From NCBI RefSeq assembly GCF_000142905.1, contig NW_013657651.1:62001-126000 (forward strand): a stretch of 64,000 bases of DNA, read 5' to 3'. This document shows positions 30,941-38,335 of the stretch, piece after piece. This DNA is from Thecamonas trahens ATCC 50062. Lineage: Eukaryota > Apusozoa > Apusomonadida > Apusomonadidae. Position numbers and translations under genes: made by a program. The number at the start of each line of letters is the position of its first letter. The first letter of the stretch is position 1. A model generated the notes under the pieces. That model did no database searches and was not told where the DNA came from. It saw nothing but the letters and a program-made list of their open reading frames with translations.

Positions 30941-33133
30941 CTACAGCTTGGCCTTGGGGTAGTGCGAAGTGTACTCGGCAAGAGCCCAGAGCGGAAAGAC
31001 GTTCTTGTAGGCGAGGTACGAGATGGAGCAGTTGGCGTTAAACACGCCCTTGATGCGCTCCTCGGTCCAGTTGCCGTCCGGCAGCTGCTTGGAGACAAGG
31101 TAGCGAATGCCGGCATCGATGGGGACGCGGTCCGGGTGGCGAGCCTTGATGAGAGCAAGGAGCGCCCACGCGGTGTTGACCACTTGCGACTCGCACGGCG
31201 AGTACACTTTTTCCGACGACGAGAGGAATGACTCGCCCCAGCCGCCGTCGCTGTTCTGGTTGGCAACCAGGAAGGCGCAGGCCTTGACAAGCGACTTGGC
31301 CGTGGGCTTGCGGCCTGCGGCAATGAGACCCTCGACGCCAAACCAGGTCCCGTAGGTGAAACACACCGCCCACGAGCCGTACCACGAACCGTCAGGAAGC
31401 TGGATGGACTCGATGAACTTGACGCCGCGCTTGATGGCGGCGCGGATTTCCTTGGCCCGGTGGTCCGGAAACTGGGCATGGAAGGCGACGAGAGCCTGGA
31501 CACACTCGGAGGTGCACTCGACGTACTCATAGTCGACCATGATGGCGCCAAAGGTCTCGGACGGGTTAAAGGCCTCGATCCACGGCGGCGACCGCTGGAG
31601 CTCGTACGTGGCCCACCCGCCGTTGGCGTGGTTGTTCTGCAGCGAGAGAATGACGTTGACGGCGTCAAAGAGGCGCTCGGGCGCGATGCGGTCGGCGCGC
31701 GGAACGAGCGAGCTGAGCTGGCGAATCGAGAGGCAGACGCGGAGCGCGAGCGAAGTGCAGTCAGAGATCGGGTGGGTGTGGATGCGCGTCGAGAACGGCC
31801 ATGCGCCCTTGGACTCGTGCCGGTAGTACTTGACCATGTTGGGCACGTTGTCGCGGACCTGGCAGATGTTGATGTACTCGTATCCCGCGTCGAGCGTCGC
31901 TATGTACCGCTCCTTGAGCGGCGAGGCGAGGTAGGCGTGGAGGGTGAACGCCGTGTCCCACAGCTGCGACCCGTTGTAACCCTGCATCTTCATGCCATCG
32001 CCGGCGAGCCAGAGGTAGTCAGCAAGGCGATCGGCGTGCTTGGTCACCGCCTCCGAGACGCCGCCATCGGCAAAGAAGCGGCAAAGCATGTTGATGGCCT
32101 TGTTGACCGGCCCGATGCAGATGTACGACGAGTTCTCGTCCTCGGCCCGAATGTGATCGATGGTCATGTCGAGCGCGGCCTGCCGCAGCGTCGTCGAGTG
32201 GACCGCCTCGTACGCTGCAAGGCTCTTGAACAGCGCCCGGTGGAGAGTGGTGTGCGGGGTGTAGTAGTCGGCGGGGCAGATGTTGGCCCGCGCCGCCGGC
32301 CAGTCGATGGAAAAGTACGGCGCGTTGTAGAGCTCGTTGCGGAGGGCGACAATGAGCGGGGTGATCGGCCCCACAGCCTTGCGTCCGTAGAGGTAGCCCA
32401 TCGGAAGGTACACAATGCGGCAGTGGACCCACCACCGCGACGGATGCAGCGGGAGCCACTCGGGGAGGAGCCAGAGCTCCGGAGGGACCGGATAGAGGCC
32501 GTCCCACTCGTAGACGCCGAGAACCGCGAGCCAGAACTTGCCCCACGACGGCACCGACAGCGCCGATCCGTTCTCGCGCATCCACGCCCGCGCCCGCGCC
32601 ATCCTCGTGTCGTCCGCCGGCACGCCGAGAATGCGCATTGAGACATAGTTGAGGGCAGTGCCAAACATGGTGGTGGGGGACTCGATGTGGAGGCCCCAGC
32701 CGCCCTCCTCGGTCTGCTTTCCGGTCAGGTAGCGGATCATCTCCAGCTTGACCGGCTCACCAAGCTCAGTCCCGGTAATGTATGCCGTGATGATGAGGCC
32801 CGGCATGAGGAAGAGCGGGCCGCCGTAGTCGTTGGCCCAGTGGCCATCCTCGGTGATGATGGCCGAGAGAAAGTCAAAGCCACGGACCATAGCCTCCTCG
32901 GGACCAGAGGGAGGCGCATTGGACAGAGGCACATCCTCTGAGGTATCCATCCACAGATGATAGCGATCAACAACTGACTGCAACTCGGCGAGACCTTGGT
33001 CCGACACCTCATCAGCTGGGTGATACACCCACCTCTGCCGTCCCTCGTCCACCTCGAGCGTCCACCTCCTCAGGTCCGTCCCCTCTACCCCACTCCCTAC
33101 AACGTTGGAGAACTGTTCCGCACTTGCTGACAT
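30941..33133 (-). CDS. Oxidosqualene cyclase, cycloartenol synthase type
   Basis: This complete 730-residue protein is a (3S)-2,3-oxidosqualene cyclase, the step that forms the first tetracyclic sterol, normally at the ER membrane. QW-type repeats are visible (QTEEGGWGLH, QNNHANGGWATY, LPDGSWYGSWAVCF, QNSDGGWGES). MKMQGYNGSQLWDTAF and DYEYVECTSECVQAL are typical family blocks. Product-determining positions are Tyr386 (MQGYNG), His452 and Ile456 (HTHPISD), the set found in cycloartenol synthases rather than the Thr/Cys/Val of human lanosterol synthase. The catalytic Asp458 and next Cys are kept, but the family motif DCTAE reads DCTSL. Activity as a cyclase is likely; cycloartenol as product is inferred from these residues. 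The stop is 68 bp from that of the 4E-T-like gene. Confidence 0.92.
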   Translation of the reverse strand: MSASAEQFSNVVGSGVEGTDLRRWTLEVDEGRQRWVYHPADEVSDQGLAELQSVVDRYHLWMDTSEDVPLSNAPPSGPEEAMVRGFDFLSAIITEDGHWANDYGGPLFLMPGLIITAYITGTELGEPVKLEMIRYLTGKQTEEGGWGLHIESPTTMFGTALNYVSMRILGVPADDTRMARARAWMRENGSALSVPSWGKFWLAVLGVYEWDGLYPVPPELWLLPEWLPLHPSRWWVHCRIVYLPMGYLYGRKAVGPITPLIVALRNELYNAPYFSIDWPAARANICPADYYTPHTTLHRALFKSLAAYEAVHSTTLRQAALDMTIDHIRAEDENSSYICIGPVNKAINMLCRFFADGGVSEAVTKHADRLADYLWLAGDGMKMQGYNGSQLWDTAFTLHAYLASPLKERYIATLDAGYEYINICQVRDNVPNMVKYYRHESKGAWPFSTRIHTHPISDCTSLALRVCLSIRQLSSLVPRADRIAPERLFDAVNVILSLQNNHANGGWATYELQRSPPWIEAFNPSETFGAIMVDYEYVECTSECVQALVAFHAQFPDHRAKEIRAAIKRGVKFIESIQLPDGSWYGSWAVCFTYGTWFGVEGLIAAGRKPTAKSLVKACAFLVANQNSDGGWGESFLSSSEKVYSPCESQVVNTAWALLALIKARHPDRVPIDAGIRYLVSKQLPDGNWTEERIKGVFNANCSISYLAYKNVFPLWALAEYTSHYPKAKL

Positions 33134-33459
33134 GCTCTTGCTCCAACAACTACCTTCTACTTCTACTCTGTTCTCTTGGCGTCAACTGTCTGTCTTCCCC
33201 TTCCCCCTCTCCCGCTCCTGCTACGTGGCAGCAACTCCCCCTCCCCAGCCCCGAGTCACCCTCTCCTTGTTGGTGGCCACTCTGTGAAATGATGGCCGAA
33301 ACGTCACGTGGCCAACGACACATTGCTCAAAAGCACGACCTTTTTTTGGGGCAAAGGCCACAGTAGGCAGGCAGATGCGTGGTCGCCAACCGCCCCCCCC
33401 CCCCCCCCGCCCCGCCCACGCCGCACTTTTCTCTCCTCTCCTTCCACACGACAACAAGG
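33134..33459. other. Divergent promoter region with CACGTG and C16 tract
   Basis: The spacer separates the cyclase gene (minus) from the GFA-like gene (plus). It holds a C-rich block near 33195-33250, the extended CACGTG palindrome, and a C16 run at 33393-33408 about 50 bp before the ATG at 33460. Confidence 0.6.
33303..33314 (+). promoter_or_regulatory. Extended CACGTG (E-box) palindrome, copy 2
   Basis: GTCACGTGGCCA sits in the divergent promoter of the cyclase and GFA-like genes and shares the ACGTCACGTGG context with the site at 4741-4754. Confidence 0.4.
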
Positions 33460-34026
33460 ATGAGCACGGCGGAAGACAAGGTTATCAAGGTGTATGGGAG
33501 GTGTGCATGTGAGGCGTACGCTGTTCGGGCAGATGGGCCTCTTTTGTTCTCCAGCCTCTGCCATTGCACCATCTGCCGCAAGTGTTCAGGCGCGCCTGTC
33601 TCGCACCTCATTGGCTTTGCCAACCCGCGGTGTGTGAGTGTGGCACCGAGTAGCTTCTTTGAAGCCAACGGACGTGATGCTGATGTATCGGCTGCCGATG
33701 AAGAGGCTACCTTTGCTGCCCTCATCTGCCACAAGACCTCGGAGACCATGTGCCGATACTCGTGCCCACACTGCGGCTCCTCGCTCGTCAACGTCTCGCT
33801 CCTTCCCGAGTCTGCTCCGCCTGGCCCCTTCCGTGATCTGCCTACAGGCATCCTCGAGCATGACGACAATGGCAAGCCCATTGGCTATGCTGACTTTGCC
33901 CCGCAAGCCCACATGTTCTACACCCGCAGGCTTGCCGACCACCTCGACGGCCTCCCCAAGTTTGGCACCTACCCAGGCACCGACCTTGTGCCCGAGACCG
34001 ATGCCGAGCCAGAGTCGGCTGCCTAG
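33460..34026 (+). CDS. GFA / CENP-V-like zinc protein
   Basis: The ATG at 33460 gives 188 residues. The fold is that of glutathione-dependent formaldehyde-activating (GFA) and CENP-V proteins: GRCACEAY supplies the first Cys pair, LCHCTICRKCSGAP the structural CxCxxC cluster, and CPHCGSSL the last pair. HMFYTRR near residue 150 is a usual downstream family block. GFA-domain proteins bind zinc; the bacterial enzyme was proposed to speed glutathione addition to formaldehyde, while the role of most eukaryotic members is unknown. No targeting signal is evident. A C-tract and pyrimidine-rich leader precede the ATG. Confidence 0.88.
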   Translation: MSTAEDKVIKVYGRCACEAYAVRADGPLLFSSLCHCTICRKCSGAPVSHLIGFANPRCVSVAPSSFFEANGRDADVSAADEEATFAALICHKTSETMCRYSCPHCGSSLVNVSLLPESAPPGPFRDLPTGILEHDDNGKPIGYADFAPQAHMFYTRRLADHLDGLPKFGTYPGTDLVPETDAEPESAA

Positions 34027-34274
34027 TTTGAGCCAACCGCATCCGGGCTGGCCACACTCGGGCTGGACACACCCGGGCCGATCACGCCCGATCACGCCCG
34101 ACCAAGCCCCACCCGACCGAGCCGACCGAGCCGACCGAGCCTTCGACGAGTCGCCAGCAGCACTCTACGATCAGTCGACACACATACCCAACCAAACCCT
34201 GACCCGCCGCCACCCACACCTCTCCACCACACCCACCACACCCACCACACCACCACCACCACACCACCACCACC

Positions 34275-34281
<7 letters not shown>

Positions 34282-34311
<30 letters not shown>
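34282..34311 (+). repeat. (CA)n microsatellite before eIF2B-delta
   Basis: Some fifteen CA units end five bases before the ATG at 34317, preceded by CCACCA-rich sequence from 34200. It is a typical leader in this window. Confidence 0.85.
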
Positions 34312-34313
<2 letters not shown>

Positions 34314-34316
34314 GCC

Positions 34317-36356
34317 ATGTCCTCGTACTCTGAGTCCCAGCTCAACCGCATTGGTACGCCACCCCGTCCTCTCCCCCACCACCCTCCATCTCCCACCACA
34401 CACACACACCCACTCCCTTCCCCTCCCTCCCCCGCCCCCCCCCTCCTCTCCTCCTCTCTGCCACCGCCACACTCACCCATCTCTTCATACGCAGAGAACC
34501 TCATTGACAGCAAGCATCAGAAGGAGGCAGCGTCCCCACCATCGTCACCGGCACGGGGAGTGGCCATTGCAGGCTCTGCGCCCAATGCTGTGTTTTCTCT
34601 CTCGGGCACTTCACCAAAGGTGGCCACCGTCATCTCGGGCAATGCCATGGGCGATCTGCTGCACTCGAAGGAGTCATCGCTGCCTGGTTGGTCATCAGAG
34701 CAGGATACCAATGCTCAGCCTGGTGGCTCCACTTCGTCAGGGACTACCTTCCGCAAGACCGCTCCGAGAGGCTCGTCAAGAGGCCCGCGCAAGCCCTCGG
34801 CTCTCTCCGCCGCCCTCGAGGCAGAGGGCAGCGCGCCCCACCCGGTGACCGATGCTGTTCGCACGCGCTCGCGCTCGCGCTCGACCAGTGCACAGCGCAA
34901 GCTCGTCGCCGATCTGGATGCTGCAGGCAGTGCCGAGGCCCACAAGGGCGGCAACAAGGGTGGCAACAAGGGCGGCAACATGGGCGGCAAGGGCGGCAAG
35001 GGCGGCAAGGGCGGCAACAAGGGCGGCAAGGGCGGTGACGGCGAGCAGGCCGGCGGCAAGCGCAAGAAGATGACCAAGGCCGAGCGTCGTGCGCTGCAAG
35101 AGGCGCAGCGGGCTGCCAAGGCTGAGCGGCTGGCGGCGGCAGGCAAGGACGGCGGCAAGGGCGGCAAAGGCGGCAAGGGTGGCAAGGGTGGCAAGGGTGG
35201 CAAGGGCGGCAAGGGCGGCAAGGGCGGCAAGGGCGGCAAAGACGGCAAGAGCGGCAAGAGCTGCGGTGGCGACAAGGGCGGAGAGGCCGGAACCGGTCGG
35301 CTGGCGGCGCAGTTTGCACACCTGGAGCAGTTTGCGGAAAAGTCGTCGTTCTCGCTCGGTGTTGGCTTTGCCGCTGACGACATTCACCCCGCGGTCCTCA
35401 AGGTCGGGCTCAAGATGGCCAAGGGCGTGCTTGTGGGTCCGAACGAGCGTTGCGTGGCCATGCTGCGGGCGTTTATGCGTGTGGTGGAGGACTACGTAGT
35501 GCCGGAGAACAAGTCTCTGCAGCGCGATCTGGAGCCGCACTTTAAGCCGCTCATCGGGTTCCTCGTCAAGTGCCGGCCGCTCTCACTCTCGATGGGCAAC
35601 GCCATCAACTGGCTCAAGTTGGCAATCTCGCAGCTGCCGGTCGGCGGGACCGAGCACGCCGTCAAGGAGCTGCTCCTCGACCAGATGGAGCGCTACATCC
35701 GCGACAAGATTGTTGTCGCCGTCCGCTCCATTGCCCAGCTCGGCAACTCGAAGATCCGCGACCGCGATGTCATCCTCACGTACGGCTGGTCGCAGGTTGT
35801 CTCGGCAACGCTCATCGAAGCCGCCGCCGCCGGCAAGTCGTTCCGGGTCATTGTAGTCGACGCGCGGCCCGAGCTCGAGGGCAAGATCATGCTCCGCCGC
35901 CTCACCGCGGTCGGCATCAAGTGCTCGTACGTGCTCATCAACGCCGTCTCGTACGTCGCCCGCGAGGCCACCAAGGTCTTCCTCGGCGCCGACTCGCTCT
36001 TCACCAATGGCGCCGTCCGCGGTCGCATCGGCTCGGCACTCATCGCCTCGGTCGCCGCCACCGCAAACGTCCCGGTCATCGTCTGCTGCGAGGGCTACAA
36101 GTTTTCCAACAAGGTCCACCTCGACGTCTTTGTCAACAACGAGCTCGGCAATCCCGAGGCGCTCGCAGCCTCGGACTCGGCTACCCCGTCGCCGCTCGCA
36201 GACTGGAAGGACAACCCGAACCTGAGCCTGCTCAACCTCCGCTACGACATCATTCCCATGGAGTACGTCTCTCTCATGATCACAGAAGTCGGCCTCCTCC
36301 CGCCTACCTCGGTCCCGGTCATCATCCGCGAGTACCAAGAGCAGGGTGGCCAGTAG
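34317..36356 (+). CDS. EIF2B4: Translation initiation factor eIF2B subunit delta, one intron
   Basis: The frame from ATG 34317 is open throughout, but 34354-34494 looks like an intron, which joins exon 1 (MSSYSESQLNRI) to ENLIDSKHQKE and gives 632 residues. The N-terminal part is Ser-rich, then a Gly-Gly-Lys repeat region (about 34945-35265). The conserved C-terminal Rossmann-like domain begins near VGFAADDIHPAVLK and includes KCRPLSLSMGNAINWLK, VILTYGWSQVVSATL, FRVIVVDARPELEGK, GADSLFTNGAVRGRIGS, VCCEGYKFSNKVHLD and YDIIPMEYVSLMITE, all typical of eIF2B-delta. The protein belongs to the regulatory core of the decameric GDP/GTP exchange factor for eIF2, which senses eIF2-alpha phosphorylation. 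The Gly-Lys extension is unusual; animal forms have a Lys-rich but less regular N-terminus. Confidence 0.93.
   Translation: MSSYSESQLNRIGTPPRPLPHHPPSPTTHTHPLPSPPSPAPPLLSSSLPPPHSPISSYAENLIDSKHQKEAASPPSSPARGVAIAGSAPNAVFSLSGTSPKVATVISGNAMGDLLHSKESSLPGWSSEQDTNAQPGGSTSSGTTFRKTAPRGSSRGPRKPSALSAALEAEGSAPHPVTDAVRTRSRSRSTSAQRKLVADLDAAGSAEAHKGGNKGGNKGGNMGGKGGKGGKGGNKGGKGGDGEQAGGKRKKMTKAERRALQEAQRAAKAERLAAAGKDGGKGGKGGKGGKGGKGGKGGKGGKGGKGGKDGKSGKSCGGDKGGEAGTGRLAAQFAHLEQFAEKSSFSLGVGFAADDIHPAVLKVGLKMAKGVLVGPNERCVAMLRAFMRVVEDYVVPENKSLQRDLEPHFKPLIGFLVKCRPLSLSMGNAINWLKLAISQLPVGGTEHAVKELLLDQMERYIRDKIVVAVRSIAQLGNSKIRDRDVILTYGWSQVVSATLIEAAAAGKSFRVIVVDARPELEGKIMLRRLTAVGIKCSYVLINAVSYVAREATKVFLGADSLFTNGAVRGRIGSALIASVAATANVPVIVCCEGYKFSNKVHLDVFVNNELGNPEALAASDSATPSPLADWKDNPNLSLLNLRYDIIPMEYVSLMITEVGLLPPTSVPVIIREYQEQGGQ
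34354..34494 (+). other. Spliceosomal intron in eIF2B-delta (141 bp)
   Basis: Donor G|GTACGC, a pyrimidine-rich body, a branch-like CTCAC and acceptor TACGCAG|A define it. The length is 47 codons with no in-frame stop, so unspliced RNA would still be translatable. Splicing gives NRIENLIDSK in place of a Pro/Thr/His-rich insert. Confidence 0.75.
34945..35265 (+). repeat. GGCAAG coding repeat (Gly-Gly-Lys)
   Basis: Repeated GGCAAGGGC units in two blocks encode GGKGGKGG and GGNKGG tracts of the eIF2B-delta N-terminal extension. Confidence 0.85.
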
Positions 36357-36420
36357 CGGGCGAACGCTCTGGCCTCGCGCTCGCCCTTCAAATGAAAAAA
36401 AGCAGCTTGCTTCACGCCCT

Positions 36421-36957
36421 TCACACCACATCGCGGCCCGCCCACCGGGCAGGATCCAGCGCCCGCAGCGCAGCAGCCTCGGCCGCGACCATGACCCGGT
36501 ATTCGTCGTCGTCCTCGTGATCATGCCCGAGCAGGTGCAACATGCCATGGACAACCACCCGCGGCAGAGCATCATCCATCAGTGACAAGCCGTCTCCATC
36601 AGCATCAGCTGCCACCACCGGAAGGCAGACAACGACATCGCCAAGGTCAGCCCCTGGCGGTACCTCGTTGCTTGCCACCACAGCTGTCACGTCGCCACCA
36701 GCCGGAGTGCCGGCGCCCTGGTCGGGCCGCCGCAGCTGAGCCACAGCGTCAAGCGCAGGCACAGCAAGCACGTCTGTCGGCCCGTCCTTGCCCCGTAGCT
36801 CCGCATTGAGCTCGGCCATCTGTAGCGTCGACGCCAGCCACAGTCCCATGTCGGCATGGTCGATGCCAAGTATGCCGCGCAGCGCCTCGGCCGTCGTTCG
36901 CGTCGCCATCACTTTCGCCACCGACAGGCCTCGGCAGGAGACACGCAGCCGGAGCAT
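36421..36957 (-). CDS. YBEY: YbeY-type endoribonuclease
   Basis: I start at the ATG complementary to 36955-36957 (MLRLRVSCRGLSVAKVM), giving 178 residues; the longer frame upstream only translates a TTAGGG array and a G-tract. NAELRGKDGPTDVLAVP is the NxxYRxxDxPTDVLSFP block, and HGMLHLLGHDHEDDD is the HxxxHxxxxxH zinc site, so the metal centre is complete. YbeY processes rRNA ends in bacteria; eukaryotic copies act in mitochondria or plastids. The basic, hydroxylated N-terminus would suit a mitochondrial presequence. A 25-residue Ala/Gly/Pro-rich insert after PALDAVAQL is unusual. The stop is 64 bp from that of eIF2B-delta. Confidence 0.88.
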   Translation of the reverse strand: MLRLRVSCRGLSVAKVMATRTTAEALRGILGIDHADMGLWLASTLQMAELNAELRGKDGPTDVLAVPALDAVAQLRRPDQGAGTPAGGDVTAVVASNEVPPGADLGDVVVCLPVVAADADGDGLSLMDDALPRVVVHGMLHLLGHDHEDDDEYRVMVAAEAAALRALDPARWAGRDVV

Positions 36958-37033
36958 GACAATGTCGAAGTTGGAGTTGGGTCGATGTCGTAGGGCAGAC
37001 AAGATGCGATGAGGATGAGGAAGATCAAGGTGA

Positions 37034-37054
37034 GGGTTAGGGTTAGGGTTAGGG
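37034..37054 (+). repeat. Interstitial telomere-type repeat, GGG(TTAGGG)3
   Basis: Four GGG blocks separated by TTA lie 77 bp upstream of the YbeY start. The sequence equals the minimal vertebrate-type telomeric G-quadruplex. A G19 run follows at 37079-37097. Confidence 0.9.
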
Positions 37055-37148
37055 TCAGGTAGAGGGGGACGGGGCGAAGGGGGGGGGGGGGGGGGGGTCA
37101 CACACTGCTTTGTTACACGCTCACATTCATTGCCTCTTCGCTCTTCGC

Positions 37149-37811
37149 TCACGAGTCATCGTCGTCAGCAAGGGCGGCATCGGCGCGGGCAAAGGCGGTC
37201 ACGGCCATGCGGAGCAGGATCTCGTCGAGGGCGTAGTGAGCCTTGTGATACTGCTCGGCAGGCATGTCGAAAAAGTAGGCCGCTAGTGAGCCCTGGATGA
37301 CCTCCTGTGAGGCTGCGAGCATGGCCTTGACCTGCGAGAGCCACTCGATGGAGAGCCGTGAGCCCTCACGGTCAATAAAGGTCTGGAAGAGCGTTGCCGC
37401 CCGACGGATGCGCTCCTGAAGGAAGAGGTCGTCGTCGGCGAGGTCCGCCAAGTTGAGGATGCTGTCCATTAGCGCCCGGTTCTCCGCCAGCATGGTTGCC
37501 ACCACAGCCTTGCGCTTCTTCCGCATCTTGGCCTTGGACTTGCTCTTGCCCGACGAGACTGAGCCTGCTGCACCGCCGGCACCGGCCTCAGTCTTGCCCT
37601 TGCCCTTGCCCTTCTTGCTCTTGCCCGTCTTGCTCTTTCCCTTGTCCTTGCCCTTGCCCTTGCCCTTGCCCTTGCCCTTGCTGCTCTTGCCCTTGCCGCC
37701 CTTGCCCTTCTCCACCTCTTCGCACCCTCCGGCCTCGCCCGACGAGCCCGACGACTCGTCATACTCTGAGCTCGTTTCTATCTCACCATGGCCCACCACC
37801 ATCATCGCCAT
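37149..37811 (-). CDS. Lysine-rich protein with helical C-terminal domain
   Basis: The frame opens at a GTG (37847), but the first ATG is at 37811 (MAMMVVGHGEIETSS), giving 220 residues. Residues 1-35 are acidic, residues 40-95 form a Lys/Gly/Ser repeat (KGKGKGKGKDKGK), and the last 125 residues are a predicted helical domain (LMDSILNLADLADDDLFLQERIRRAATLFQTFIDREG...LSIEWLSQVKAMLAASQEVI). I recognise no family for it. The basic repeat could bind nucleic acid or act as a nuclear localisation signal. Confidence 0.65.
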   Translation of the reverse strand: MAMMVVGHGEIETSSEYDESSGSSGEAGGCEEVEKGKGGKGKSSKGKGKGKGKGKDKGKSKTGKSKKGKGKGKTEAGAGGAAGSVSSGKSKSKAKMRKKRKAVVATMLAENRALMDSILNLADLADDDLFLQERIRRAATLFQTFIDREGSRLSIEWLSQVKAMLAASQEVIQGSLAAYFFDMPAEQYHKAHYALDEILLRMAVTAFARADAALADDDDS

Positions 37812-38335
37812 GCCAGTCGCCGCAACCAGCACCCGTCCCCGGTCCACCCCCCCCCCCCCCCCCCCCGCCCCCGCCCCGCCCCAGTCCCCATGTCACGCAC
37901 CTCCCTCGACAATGTGAGTCAGGCGACCAGCGCATCGAGTCGGGCGGCGACCACGTCGTCACCGGGCCGCCCATGTAGAGGGCTTTTTTGAAGAGCAGCA
38001 AGGAAAGAAGGTGAGGCCGACAGAGGTAGCCTCTCCTTCCCTCTCGCATGCTTCCCTTGTCTACTACCTCTGTCACTCGCCTTGCTAATACTCTTTCAAA
38101 TGCGTACCCTTCCGTGCCTTCTTCGCCATGTTGCAACAGGTAACGAGCCGAGTGACCCTCGACAACCTCAAACCGCTCCCCATCAAACACCTTTGCCCAT
38201 CACTGCTCCCCCCACCAGCAAATATTCAATAAAAATAGTGTCACCCACCCCCCATCCTCCCCACCCACCCACCCCCTCCTCCCCCTCCCCTCCCTCACCC
38301 CCACACCCCCACCCCCCCCCCCCTCCACACACACC
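37812..38335. other. Divergent promoter region with C20 tract
   Basis: A C20 run occupies about 37847-37866, and a C/CA-rich leader (38230-38335) runs up to the exportin-T ATG. TTCAATAAAAATAG near 38225 is A/T-rich against the background. No gene is recognisable. Confidence 0.5.

Noticed and set aside
37034-37054. TTAGGG repeats as evidence of a chromosome end
   Set aside because: Only three units, with normal genes on both sides; treated as interstitial.
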